Assembly (NCBI RefSeq): GCF_000614545.1
Contig: NZ_BAKW01000001.1
Span: 310,001-374,000, forward strand
Direction of reading: 5' to 3'
Length of the DNA: 64,000 bases
From: Asaia platycodi JCM 25414
GTDB lineage: Bacteria; Pseudomonadota; Alphaproteobacteria; Acetobacterales; Acetobacteraceae
The notes below the pieces were generated by a model that worked only from the letters and a program-made list of their open reading frames with translations, searched no databases and was not told where the DNA came from. Below, one piece after another: positions 1 to 8,298 of the stretch. Positions within the stretch are counted from its first letter, which is position 1. The number at the start of each line of letters is the position of its first letter. The translations under genes were made by a program, and so were the position numbers.

Positions 1-201
1 GCTGCCGTCGCGCACCAGAATATCCTGCGTATCGAGATAATCGGGCAGCGATACGCGTGGCACGTAAGTGACCGGCGCATTTTTCTGCGCAAGCGTGACG
101 TCGCTGGCGGTCGGGGCAATCGTATAAAACTGGACGGGCGCTGAAGCGCAGCCCGAGAGCAGCCCCAGAGCGAGTGCGGAGAAAAGGGGGCGCAGGCTCA
201 T
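1..201 (-). CDS. PqiC/MlaD-associated lipoprotein (ABC transport auxiliary component), 5' part only
   Basis: The first 67 codons of a gene that runs off the left edge. The N-terminus is a lipoprotein signal peptide with a lipobox (LLSGC, Cys at residue 19), so the mature protein should be lipidated and sit in the outer membrane or periplasm. The sequence after it (PVQFYTIAP) is typical of the PqiC/DUF330 family of auxiliary lipoproteins that accompany MCE transporters. It overlaps the end of the mlaD gene by four bases (ATGA), so it is the last visible gene of the Mla-type operon. Family assignment rests on the short N-terminus and on context. Confidence 0.75.
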   Translation of the reverse strand, partial: MSLRPLFSALALGLLSGCASAPVQFYTIAPTASDVTLAQKNAPVTYVPRVSLPDYLDTQDILVRDGS

Positions 202-1160
202 TGGCGGCGTCCTGTCAGCAGAAGTTGCGGGTTGCGTTCGACATCGTTGGCAAAGCCGCGCAGCGCGGCGGCGGCAGCAGCGATATCGCGGAGGCTCGAA
301 TCCAGATTGGCGCGGTCGATCGAGCGCGGTGAGGTGATACCCTGGAGATTGGCCATGGTCTTGTTGGCCGTGGCCATCGTGTCACGGCTCGTCTGAAGGA
401 GTGCGTGCAGTTCCTGACCGCGGGCCGAAAGCTGGTCGCTGCCTGTCGTCGTGAGACGGTCGACACTCTGTAACGTGCGCAGCAATTGTGGCTGCAAGGT
501 CGTCAACATTTCATGGGCGGCATCGACCGTGGCGCGGCTATGATCCGATGTCTCTTGCAAGCTGTCTGCCAGTGCGGGAAGACGCTGGTCGAGTGTCTCG
601 GCAAGGTGATGGATCACCGCAAGGGTCGAAGCGGCATCGTCGCTGATCTGACGCAGAGGCAGATGCGTCAGCGTGTTGGTTATGGCCTGGATAGAGGATT
701 GCCGTGTCGGAATCTCGACTTCGCTTGTCAGTTCCGGGTGCAGGACAGCGGGCGTGCCGGGCGACACGTCGAGATCGATCTGCGAGGTGCCGGTCACAAA
801 GCTCTTCAGATTGATCTCACCACGCAAGCCGTGTGCGACCAGTTCGCCCAACCCGGGCACATGGCCATGTTTTTCTCCGGCAACGAGAATATCGTTCTGG
901 CGGATCGTGACATAGACTGGGATGAACGCTTCACGCGTTTTCGGGTCGTATTCGATGGCGATGCGATCGACCGCGCCGACCTGAACGCCCCGGAAGTTGA
1001 CTGGTGCTCCAACGGTCAGGCCGTTCGTCGACCCGCGGAAAATCAGGACAGCCCGCTCCGTATGGGTGAAGGGATGAAAATTACCGAAGAAGACGAAGGC
1101 ACTGACCATAAGGGCCATCCCTCCGAGAACGAACGCACCGACGAGCGCCTGTCTGTTCAT
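198..1160 (-). CDS. mlaD: MCE-family substrate-binding protein MlaD
   Basis: A 320-residue protein with one N-terminal membrane anchor (about residues 7-27), one MCE/MlaD domain (about residues 38-115, with GLTVGAPVNFRGVQVG near its start) and a long helical C-terminal half. In the family, MlaD hexamers hold phospholipid in the periplasm and pass it between the outer membrane and the MlaFE ABC transporter. The single MCE domain with a helical tail suits an alphaproteobacterial Mla system rather than PqiB or YebT, which carry several MCE domains. It overlaps both neighbours by four bases (ATGA), showing tight operon coupling. The reading frame is intact. Confidence 0.9.
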   Translation of the reverse strand: MNRQALVGAFVLGGMALMVSAFVFFGNFHPFTHTERAVLIFRGSTNGLTVGAPVNFRGVQVGAVDRIAIEYDPKTREAFIPVYVTIRQNDILVAGEKHGHVPGLGELVAHGLRGEINLKSFVTGTSQIDLDVSPGTPAVLHPELTSEVEIPTRQSSIQAITNTLTHLPLRQISDDAASTLAVIHHLAETLDQRLPALADSLQETSDHSRATVDAAHEMLTTLQPQLLRTLQSVDRLTTTGSDQLSARGQELHALLQTSRDTMATANKTMANLQGITSPRSIDRANLDSSLRDIAAAAAALRGFANDVERNPQLLLTGRRQ

Positions 1161-1927
1161 GATGCGTTTCCTTCTTCGTTTCGTTGTCTGTTCATGAAGG
1201 CATGAACCTGAGGGTCGGTGCAGCGATCGCGCAGCTCGCGCGGAGAGCCGAAGGCGATGGGACGCTTGGTAATGGCATCGAGAAAAATCCCGTCATCTGC
1301 GATGCTGAACAGGCTAGGGAGTTCATGGCTCACGATCACGATGGTCGCGCCGAGCCCGTCACGCAGATTGAGGATCAGATCGTCCAGGCGTGCCGAGGTG
1401 ATGGGGTCGAGCCCTGCCGAAGGTTCGTCGAAAAACAGAATATCGGGGTCAAGTGCGAGCGCGCGGGCCAGCCCCGCACGCTTGCGCATGCCACCGCTGA
1501 TCTCGGCGGGGGCGAGGTCGATTGCGTCGAGCAGTCCGACCAGAGCGAGCTTGAGCTCGACCAGACGCCTGATGGCACGCGGGCCGAGACTGGTGAACAT
1601 CTGCAGCGGCAGGGCGACATTTTCGCCAACCGTCATGGAGCTCCAGAGCGCACCGCTCTGGAACAATACGCCAAAGCGGTGATTGATTTCGGTGCGCTGT
1701 GCATCGGTGCCCGCCCAGTAATTCTCGGTGCCGACGTGAAAACTACCCGTCGTGGGGCGCAGCAGGCCGATCATGCTTTTGAGAAGGGTCGATTTACCGC
1801 AACCCGATCCACCCATGACAGCAAAGATACTGCCACGTTTGACCGAGAGAGAGATGTCGGACTGGATCACTTTCGGGCCGAAAGCCAGGGTGACATCCTG
1901 CATGGTCATGATGGGTTCCTGCACCAT
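1157..1927 (-). CDS. mlaF: ABC transporter ATPase MlaF
   Basis: A 256-residue ABC ATPase. Visible motifs are Walker A (GGSGCGKST), the signature ISGGMRKR, which is the MlaF variant of LSGGQ, and Walker B with ILFFDEPSAGLD. The switch histidine is present in IVIVSHEL. It should power lipid movement through MlaE at the inner membrane. It lies three bases after the permease gene and overlaps mlaD, so the order is mlaE-mlaF-mlaD-lipoprotein. The frame is intact and the length is normal. Confidence 0.92.
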   Translation of the reverse strand: MVQEPIMTMQDVTLAFGPKVIQSDISLSVKRGSIFAVMGGSGCGKSTLLKSMIGLLRPTTGSFHVGTENYWAGTDAQRTEINHRFGVLFQSGALWSSMTVGENVALPLQMFTSLGPRAIRRLVELKLALVGLLDAIDLAPAEISGGMRKRAGLARALALDPDILFFDEPSAGLDPITSARLDDLILNLRDGLGATIVIVSHELPSLFSIADDGIFLDAITKRPIAFGSPRELRDRCTDPQVHAFMNRQRNEEGNAS

Positions 1928-1930
1928 GGC

Positions 1931-3198
1931 TCAGATCCCCACACTATTGGCAATGATGGCAAATATGGCATCAAGGGCGATGACGCCGACGATCCCGATC
2001 ACGACGGCATGGGTTGCAGCAATACCGACATCGGCGGCAGAGCGCCCGGCCTTGAGGCCGATGCGGCAACTCGTCAGCCCGATGAAGGCGCCGAAAACGA
2101 TGCTCTTGATAAAACCGAACACGAACTGGCCGATACCGAAGGCGATGATCGTCTGGTGAAAATAGCCAAGCTCGTGATGTCCAGCATCGAGATGGCCACG
2201 ATATAGCCGCCGAGCATGCCGATCAGACACCCATAGAGATAGAGAAACGGCATGGTGAACACGAGCGACAGAACGGCTGGCAGAATGAGGTAGGACGAGA
2301 CCGATATGCCGAAAACCTTCAGCGCGTCGATTTCTTCATTGCCCTGCATGGTCGAGATGCGCGCCGCATAGGCGCCACCTGTCCGGCCTGCCATGATGAT
2401 GGCGGTCATCACAGCGGCCATTTCACGTACGGTCGCAATACCGACAAGACTTGCCACATAGATGCCCGCGGCGAATTTCTGCAATTGCACGGCGCCGACG
2501 AAGGCCAGAATCGCCCCGACCAGAAAATTGACAACCCCGACGATTACGAGCGCAGACGGCCCGGCATTGAAAAGATCACTTACCAGATCGCTGCGCCTCA
2601 GACCGGCCTTGCCGAAAAGCGATCGGTAGGCGGCAAGACCTGTGCGCCCGGCGAGCGCCGAAACGGTGCCGATTTCCGCCAGTATGGCGATGGATTTGAC
2701 GCCGACAGCTTCGAGGAATGGAAGCCGTCTGGCGCGCGCAGGCAGAACTGGTGGCGCATTGTCTGGCAACAGATCGAGCAATTGCTGCATCGGATGCGGT
2801 AGGGAAGCGATGTCGAAAACCTTGCCCGCCTTGTCGCAGCTGCGTCTCACATCCCAGAGAAAAGCGATAAGTCCGGTATCCCATGCGGAGACGTCGCGCG
2901 TATCGCAGGTCAGAACGGCGAGGCTGTCGTCGATATCGCCCGAAAATTCGGGAAGAGCGGCATTATGGCTCAGCCATGAGCCGGAGAGGACGAGGCAGGA
3001 ACCGCCCTCTTTCGCATCCACGCGCCATTCAGGCGGAGTGCCAGAGGCCACGGCGCCATGGGTGGCTGAGGTCTCTGTCAGGACCATGAAGAAGTCTTTG
3101 CGTGTGATACGATCATGTTGCGGCATTCTGATCACATGCGTCCGGTCTTGCAAGAATGCAGCCTCTCTATCGAGACCATCCGGGTAAGCTGTGACCAC
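1931..3198 (-). CDS. mlaE: ABC transporter permease MlaE with N-terminal STAS-like domain (one frame break)
   Basis: Inner-membrane permease of the Mla-type system. The N-terminal 150 residues or so resemble a STAS domain, as in other MlaE proteins with a fused MlaB-like region. The MlaE permease follows, from about the segment YRSLFGKAGLRRSD, with several membrane helices. The frame breaks near 2169. The sequence up to MLDITS continues in another frame as GYFHQTIIAFGIGQFVFG, and adding one G to a GG restores a normal C-terminus. I read this as a sequencing error. The annotated start is a GTG at 3198. An ATG at 3087 (MVLTETS) is a plausible alternative, and neither has a strong ribosome binding site. 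Confidence 0.85.
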
Positions 3199-3308
3199 GT
3201 GTGCTCAAGATGTGATCGGTTTTAACCCCGCGTGCAGGCAGTTTCCTCAGGCTACTGACTTGTCAATCGAGCGTTAGTCAGCCGGGTCGATCTAGTTCTC
3301 TGTCGCCC

Positions 3309-4208
3309 TCAGTGTGTTTCCAGATAGAACTCGACCGGTACTGTCAGGGTCAGCGTTGTTCCCTCGATCGTTTCGGGCGGCTCTGGCAGGGGTTCGGCGC
3401 GACGCACCAGAGCGAGTGTCTCTTCATCGAGAAGCGCATAGCCGGTGGGACGCACAAGAGATGCGGCCAGAACATGGCCCTTGCGGTCCATGGTGAAGCG
3501 CAGCATCGGCGTGCCTTCCTGATGTTCGGATTGTGCCTGAGCCGGATAGCGCTTGAACCGCTCCAGGCGGGCGAGGAGCCTGCCCTGCCAGCTTTCCTTT
3601 GCCTGGGATGCCTCACGTGAGGACGGTGCGCCCTTGGCATTCGTTGCCGACACTGTCGAGGGCGGGGCATCCGAAGGCGGTGGCGCCGTATCGGCGGTCG
3701 ACTGGGTCGGCACTGGCGGCGGCAGATGTTTCGGCAAAGGAGGAGACGGCGCGACCTTGCGATGCACGGGCGCTACCTTGATCTTTTGCGGTACAGGCAC
3801 GGGCGGCAATGGTGCCGGAGAAGGCGGTGCCATTACCTCGGGTGGTTTCTCCGGCGCAGGGGGCTCGGGAGTCGCGACCTGTGGCGGGCCAGGCGGGCGT
3901 TCCTGCGGCGGGGCAGGCACGCTGGCGGGTTCGGGCGCCAGATCGATCGCAATGGCCGCTGGCGGCGGTGAGAAAGGCGGCGGAGAACTGGCCGGCACCA
4001 TCGCCACCAGACCGAGCGCGAGCCCTGCGACAAGAGCGATGGACGCAGCCGAATAGCCACCGCACCACCGCCGAAGGACGGCCTCGCGTTGCAGGTGCAT
4101 CTGATAAGCCTGCCGGAATGGCAGAATCCCGACTTCTCCTGCTTCGGTCAGCTTCGGAGAGGGCAGGGGGCTTGCAGGCAGGGAGGGGCGCAGGTCGCGA
4201 GCCGTCAC
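3309..4208 (-). CDS. tonB: Energy transducer TonB
   Basis: A 299-residue TonB-family protein. It has a cytoplasmic N-terminus of about 45 residues, one membrane helix (about residues 50-72), a long proline-rich periplasmic spacer (about residues 75-190) and a C-terminal TonB domain with RYPAQAQ and GTPMLRFTMDRKG followed by a strand-rich end. It transmits proton-motive force from ExbBD to outer-membrane receptors, such as the siderophore receptor at 13.9-16.2 kb. It overlaps exbD by four bases, so exbB, exbD and tonB form one leftward operon. The frame is intact. Confidence 0.92.
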   Translation of the reverse strand: MTARDLRPSLPASPLPSPKLTEAGEVGILPFRQAYQMHLQREAVLRRWCGGYSAASIALVAGLALGLVAMVPASSPPPFSPPPAAIAIDLAPEPASVPAPPQERPPGPPQVATPEPPAPEKPPEVMAPPSPAPLPPVPVPQKIKVAPVHRKVAPSPPLPKHLPPPVPTQSTADTAPPPSDAPPSTVSATNAKGAPSSREASQAKESWQGRLLARLERFKRYPAQAQSEHQEGTPMLRFTMDRKGHVLAASLVRPTGYALLDEETLALVRRAEPLPEPPETIEGTTLTLTVPVEFYLETH

Positions 4209-4639
4209 GGTTCGTCGCCCTCCTCCTGGCCTTGCAAATTGACCAGCGCGACCTTGAGGAAACCGGATTTGCGCAGAAGATCCATGGCCTTCATGAGCGT
4301 CTCGTAATCAACGGTCTTGTCGGCGCGCAGAAAGATCCGCTCATCCTTGTGGCCGTTGGTCAGAGTCATGAGTTTGGGGGTCAGGGCATCACTGCTGATA
4401 TCGTCTTCACCCAGAGCGAGGGTGTGGTCGGCCTTGACGGTCAGGAAGATGGGGTTGGCCGGGCGCGGTGCCGGCTTCTGCGTCGAAGAGGGAAGATCGA
4501 CCGGTACATTTACGGTACTGAGCGGCGCGGTCACCATGAAAATGACCAGAAGCACAAGCATGACGTCGATCAGTGGCGTGACGTTCAGTTCATGGGCGTC
4601 GAGCGCGGTGTCATCCGCATGGCGCATGCGCAGGGCCAT
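4205..4639 (-). CDS. exbD: Biopolymer transport protein ExbD
   Basis: A 144-residue ExbD. I chose the ATG at 4639 (MALRMRH), which overlaps the exbB stop and gives the usual family length. A longer reading adds about 50 residues without ExbD character. The sequence shows the typical N-terminus LNVTPLIDVMLVLLVIFMV, where the Asp in PLIDVML is the conserved membrane residue needed for proton use, followed by a periplasmic domain. It works with ExbB and TonB in the inner membrane. The frame is intact. Confidence 0.92.
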   Translation of the reverse strand: MALRMRHADDTALDAHELNVTPLIDVMLVLLVIFMVTAPLSTVNVPVDLPSSTQKPAPRPANPIFLTVKADHTLALGEDDISSDALTPKLMTLTNGHKDERIFLRADKTVDYETLMKAMDLLRKSGFLKVALVNLQGQEEGDEP

Positions 4640-4641
4640 TG

Positions 4642-5393
4642 TCAGCGCCCGGCCTGCTCGACGCGGGGCGAGGTAAAGCGCAGCACTTGTGCGCCATGGC
4701 TCTGCACATGCAGCCGGCTCAGATCGCGAGATACGAGGCGCAGAATGAGTGCGGTCAGATCGCCTACCTGAGCCTTGCAGCCGAGGCACTGGCGAGAAAG
4801 ATAGTTATAGATGACAACAGCCGGAATGGCGGCCACGAGCCCGAGTGCCGTGGCGAGCAGGGCCTCAGCGATACCCGGTGCCACGACCGCAAGGCTCGTG
4901 GCCTTGGTGGCTGCAATGCCCGTAAACGAGGTCATGATGCCCCAGACCGTGCCAAACAGACCGATGAACGGCGCGGTGGCTCCGATCGTGGCCAGAATGC
5001 CCGTGCCGCGCATGAGGCGTCGGCCCTCGGCAGATTCGAGGCGTTCGAGATGCAGCATGATGCGCTCTTTCAGCTTCACGGTCTTCAAGCACATCGGCAG
5101 AGCGCGTCCATTCATTCGAGGCTGCGCTCAGCAGCGCCTTGACGATGCCGATATCGGGGCAAAGCGTATGAGCAGCTTCGAGAGAGGCCGCTTCTTCTAC
5201 CCTGATTTCGGTTCTCGCCAGCGCCGCCCTGACGCGGATCATCTCGACGACCTTCGCCGCAAAAACGGCCCAGCTGATCACGCAGGCAACGATCAGCAGC
5301 ATCATCACGCAGCGCACGACAAGACCGGCACCAAGAAACATCTCCCAAGGCGTGAAGGGCAGTGAGGCGAGATCGCCAACGGGCGTAGCCCAT
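4642..5393 (-). CDS. exbB: Biopolymer transport protein ExbB (MotA/TolQ/ExbB channel), two frame breaks
   Basis: A three-helix ExbB/TolQ-family proton channel subunit. The first helix is seen in [18 protein letters not shown]. The conserved core [18 protein letters not shown] and [20 protein letters not shown] lies after a frame break near 5088, repaired by removing one base (CTTG to CTG). A second break lies at the very start. An ATG at 5393 has a good ribosome binding site (AGGAGA) but is one base out of frame, and removing one G from GGG gives [19 protein letters not shown]. Both look like sequencing errors. It is the first gene of the exbB-exbD-tonB operon, and a Fur-box-like site lies upstream. 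Confidence 0.85.
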
Positions 5394-5484
5394 GGGGCTC
5401 TCCTATTTTTCTGGTGCGGCAACCCGGGAGCGGGTGCGTCCTGTTCATGTTACGGGGTGTAACCGTGCGGTCCTGATGTGTTAA

Positions 5485-5499
5485 TCAGATTCATTCTCA
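5485..5499. promoter_or_regulatory. Candidate Fur box between exbB and piuC
   Basis: The 15-base sequence TCAGATTCATTCTCA resembles the 7-1-7 Fur consensus TGATAATNATTATCA. It sits in the divergent promoter region between exbB (leftward) and the PiuC-type hydroxylase (rightward), both of which are iron-related. The site is inferred from sequence likeness only. Confidence 0.45.
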
Positions 5500-5532
5500 A
5501 TTACAAGAACTCGATTCTAAAGGAGAGCGCTC

Positions 5533-6216
5533 ATGCTGGTTCATATTCCCAATGTCCTGACCGCAGACGAACTGCGCTATTGCCGTGAGACGCTCGAACG
5601 CGCGGCGTGGCTCGACGGCAAGGTGACGGCGGGGCAGCAATCGGCCAAGGCGAAGAACAATTTGCAGGTGCCGCAGGATTCGTCAGAATCCCGTGAGCTG
5701 GGCGAGATCGTTCTGCGCGCGCTTGGGCGTAACCCGACATTCAACAGCGCGGCCCTGCCTCTGCGGGTCTTTCCACCGCTTTTCAATCGTTATGATATCG
5801 GTATGAAATTCGGCGCGCATGTCGATAATGCGATCCGCCCTATTCCCGAGAGCGGTTTTCGCATTCGCACCGATGTCTCTTCGACGCTCTTCATTACCGG
5901 CCCAGATGAGTATGACGGTGGCGAGCTGGTCATTCAGGATACGTATGGCGAGCAGCGCGTGAAGCTGCCCGCGGGCGATATGGTCGTCTATCCGTCGACC
6001 AGCCTGCATAGTGTGAGCGAGGTGACACGGGGTAGTCGCTGGGCCTCGTTCTTCTGGAGCCAGTCCATGGTGCGTGACGACACGAAGCGTGCGCTGCTTT
6101 ACGATTTCGATCGCTCGATCATCGAAACACGCAAGACCTTGCCCGACGATCATCCCGGCGTTCTGGGGCTGACCTCCACCTATCACAACCTCCTGCGTCA
6201 ATGGGCCGAGTTGTAA
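5533..6216 (+). CDS. piuC: Fe(II)/2-oxoglutarate-dependent PKHD-type hydroxylase (PiuC/YbiX family)
   Basis: A 227-residue PKHD-type 2-oxoglutarate/Fe(II) dioxygenase. The iron ligands fit HVD (in [10 protein letters not shown]) and the later His in [12 protein letters not shown], and the Arg in [15 protein letters not shown] should bind 2-oxoglutarate. Family members are linked to iron uptake and are often encoded beside TonB-dependent receptors; their substrate is unknown. A strong ribosome binding site (AAAGGAGAG) precedes the ATG. It is divergent from exbB-exbD-tonB. The frame is intact and the length is normal. Confidence 0.9.
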   Translation: MLVHIPNVLTADELRYCRETLERAAWLDGKVTAGQQSAKAKNNLQVPQDSSESRELGEIVLRALGRNPTFNSAALPLRVFPPLFNRYDIGMKFGAHVDNAIRPIPESGFRIRTDVSSTLFITGPDEYDGGELVIQDTYGEQRVKLPAGDMVVYPSTSLHSVSEVTRGSRWASFFWSQSMVRDDTKRALLYDFDRSIIETRKTLPDDHPGVLGLTSTYHNLLRQWAEL

Positions 6217-6305
6217 GGCTGAAGATAATCCCATTCCGTGCTGGCCTCGCGGCAGGGCTTGGCTCTATGGCTTGGCTCTGACCTGTTGATTTCAGAGTGC
6301 CTGTC

Positions 6306-6518
6306 ATGTCTGTTTCCTTTTCCGGCATCCGGCTTCGGCACGGTTTTCTGGCCCTGCCGTTTTGCGCGGTGCTCCTGCCGATGCCGTTTCTCTACCGCGC
6401 CTCCTTCCGTGTTCTGGGAGTGCCGCTTGCGCTGGTCTGGCTTTTTGCCTGCCTGCCCTTGACGACACTCTGTCTCGCTCTGGCCTCGTACCTTGCAGAA
6501 CCTGAGACCGATCAATGA
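6306..6518 (+). CDS. Small membrane protein, DUF3311-like
   Basis: A protein of about 70 residues with two hydrophobic helices (about residues 14-30 and 35-62) and a short polar tail. Small DUF3311 proteins are typically encoded just upstream of a sodium:solute symporter, and this one overlaps the next symporter gene by four bases (ATGA). It may be a partner subunit of that symporter; this is inferred from gene order. A GTG at 6297 could add three residues. No strong ribosome binding site is visible at either start. Confidence 0.7.
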   Translation: MSVSFSGIRLRHGFLALPFCAVLLPMPFLYRASFRVLGVPLALVWLFACLPLTTLCLALASYLAEPETDQ

Positions 6519-7840
6519 TGTTCGGGGCCTTTCTGATCGTACTGACCTGGCGCTCGGTCTGTCGTTCGTCTCTGGGCGTGGAGCGTCCGGTCAGGATCCA
6601 AAAGTCTTTTTTTGCGGCGCGCGGGCAGTTCGGGGCGTTGCTGTTCTTCCTGCTTTCGGTCGGCGAGACCTATTCCATCGGCTCCGTTCTCGGATTTCCG
6701 GGAGGGATCGCTGCCAGCGGGTCCATCGACGTCGCGCTGTGGTTTGTCGGCTATATCCTGCTCGCTTTCCCGATTGGAATGATTCTCTATCCACGGCTCT
6801 GGCGGGTCGGGCAGCGCCTTGGTGCGATCACATTGCCCGATCTTCTGGGCGGGTATTTCGACAGTCGCCTGGTGGCCTGCGTGAGCGGATGCGTTCTGGT
6901 CGTACTCATGCTGCCGCTTGGCACGACGCAGTTTATCGGGCTAGGGGTCGTCTTTTCGGCGCTCGCCCTGCCTGTTCCGCCGGTTATCCTGTCTTCTCTG
7001 GCCGCGCTACTGGCTTTTCTGTTCGTCGCAAGCGCAGGGCTGCGCGGTGCGGCGTTGACAGCGGCCTTGAAAGATTTTCTGATCCTGATCGCCATCCTGA
7101 CTGTTGCGCTGGCCGCACTCGTGTTCTGGTCACGAGGAGCCCCGCAGCCTCTTGCGACGGTATTGCATGGGGCGGGGCCGCACCCAGTATCTTCCTGCAT
7201 GATGATCGTCAGCACGATCCTTGTTCAGTCGCTGGGGTTTTGCATCGCGCCGCAGACCGCGGCTGCTGTCTTTTCGGCGCGTGGACCTGAGACGATAAGG
7301 CGGGCGCAGATATGGATGCCGCTTTACATGGTGCTGTTCCCATTACTCGCTGTCGTGGCCTTCTATGGGCTGACCCACCCGACCATCATGAGCCATCGTG
7401 ACGGGATCTTTCTTTCCGCTGCTTCTGTCCTGCTACCCTCGTGGCTGTACGGGATTGTGGCCGGCGGCGTTGCGCTGACCGCGCTTGTGTGGCTGGGGGC
7501 CGTCTGCCTGAGCCTTGCGGCGATCGTGACCCGATCGATCGTCCCTCATGTTCCGCCTGATGCCCAAAAGCGTCTGGGGCTTCTCGTGATTGCCGTCTAT
7601 CTCGGTCTCTCTGTCATAACAGCATCATTCCAGACGACCCTGATCGTGACGTTGAACCGTCTTTTCTATGTTGGACTCGTACAGCTTCTGCCTGCGGTCC
7701 TGCTTTGCGTTTCGGAACGCCGGGTCAAGGCGCCCCGCCTGGTGACAGCTCTTGTTGCGGGGCTGATGACAGGAGCAGGATTGTTTTTCTCCGGTGTTCC
7801 CATGGGGGGGGCAGTCCCGCAATACCTGGGCTTGCCATAA
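6515..7840 (+). CDS. Sodium:solute symporter family transporter
   Basis: A 441-residue multi-pass inner-membrane protein of the sodium:solute symporter (SSSF) family. Recognisable parts are VGYILLAFPIGMILYPRLW, RLGAITLPDLLGGYFDSR, typical of helix 3-4 in this family, and the ISTILVQSLGFCIAPQ-like region. It is somewhat shorter than the common 480-520 residues, but the frame is open throughout. The substrate cannot be told from the sequence; solutes such as pantothenate, acetate or amino acids are handled by relatives. The DUF3311-like partner just upstream supports the family call. Confidence 0.82.
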   Translation: MMFGAFLIVLTWRSVCRSSLGVERPVRIQKSFFAARGQFGALLFFLLSVGETYSIGSVLGFPGGIAASGSIDVALWFVGYILLAFPIGMILYPRLWRVGQRLGAITLPDLLGGYFDSRLVACVSGCVLVVLMLPLGTTQFIGLGVVFSALALPVPPVILSSLAALLAFLFVASAGLRGAALTAALKDFLILIAILTVALAALVFWSRGAPQPLATVLHGAGPHPVSSCMMIVSTILVQSLGFCIAPQTAAAVFSARGPETIRRAQIWMPLYMVLFPLLAVVAFYGLTHPTIMSHRDGIFLSAASVLLPSWLYGIVAGGVALTALVWLGAVCLSLAAIVTRSIVPHVPPDAQKRLGLLVIAVYLGLSVITASFQTTLIVTLNRLFYVGLVQLLPAVLLCVSERRVKAPRLVTALVAGLMTGAGLFFSGVPMGGAVPQYLGLP

Positions 7841-8020
7841 ATTTTCTTGTCCTGTTTCAGTCGGGCAGGCCGGAGAAGAACATAGATCCTGTTTCCAAGC
7901 GCGTCTGATGTGACAGCTGGTGATTGACGTTTCTATCTCCTCATATCCCCTTCTGATTACCGGATGAAACTGCTTCTTCAGCTGTTGATGGGCATGGAAA
8001 AGAGGAATGTCCCATTGGAC

Positions 8021-8053
8021 GACACAAAATATCACATTTGTTCAGTTTGTGTC
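8021..8053. promoter_or_regulatory. Inverted repeat, possible operator
   Basis: GACACAAA at 8021-8028 is matched exactly by TTTGTGTC at 8046-8053, with 17 bases between. It lies about 245 bases upstream of the kinase start. It could be an operator for a repressor of the polyol genes, or a hairpin ending the transcript of the symporter gene. No run of T follows, so an operator seems more likely. Confidence 0.35.
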
Positions 8054-8078
8054 TGAAGGGGCATAATCGGATCGCACT

Positions 8079-8100
8079 CTCGAAATCCAACCTTTTCGAG
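8079..8100. promoter_or_regulatory. Inverted repeat, possible operator
   Basis: CTCGAAA at 8079-8085 is matched exactly by TTTCGAG at 8094-8100, with an 8-base spacer. It sits 26 bases after the previous repeat, in the same promoter region. Its function is inferred only from position and symmetry. Confidence 0.3.
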
Positions 8101-8298
8101 CATAGCGATCTGATAACAAAGGAATATTATCGGAATAATCGGGTGGAATCCATCACGTGGCGAAAATGGACCAGAAAAATCCCACATATTAGGTCACGAA
8201 TATCACTCTCGTTAGTGTGATTTTACGCATAATGTCTGTTACGGTTAAGACGATTGGGCACACAGGGTGTTCTCCCGGCATTCAGTATGGGGCCCAAT

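Larger units (their letters stand above)
7841..8298. other. Intergenic region upstream of the kinase gene
   Basis: About 460 bases with no convincing gene. It is richer in A+T than its surroundings, especially from 8010 to 8250. It holds at least two clear inverted repeats (8021-8053 and 8079-8100) and a weaker one near 8112-8131 (GATAA...TTATC). It is the natural place for the promoter and operators of the kinase/dehydrogenase pair. Confidence 0.6.

Noticed and set aside
8038..8220. A 60-codon open frame in the promoter region of the kinase gene
   Set aside because: It overlaps the inverted repeats, has no ribosome binding site and no recognisable sequence.
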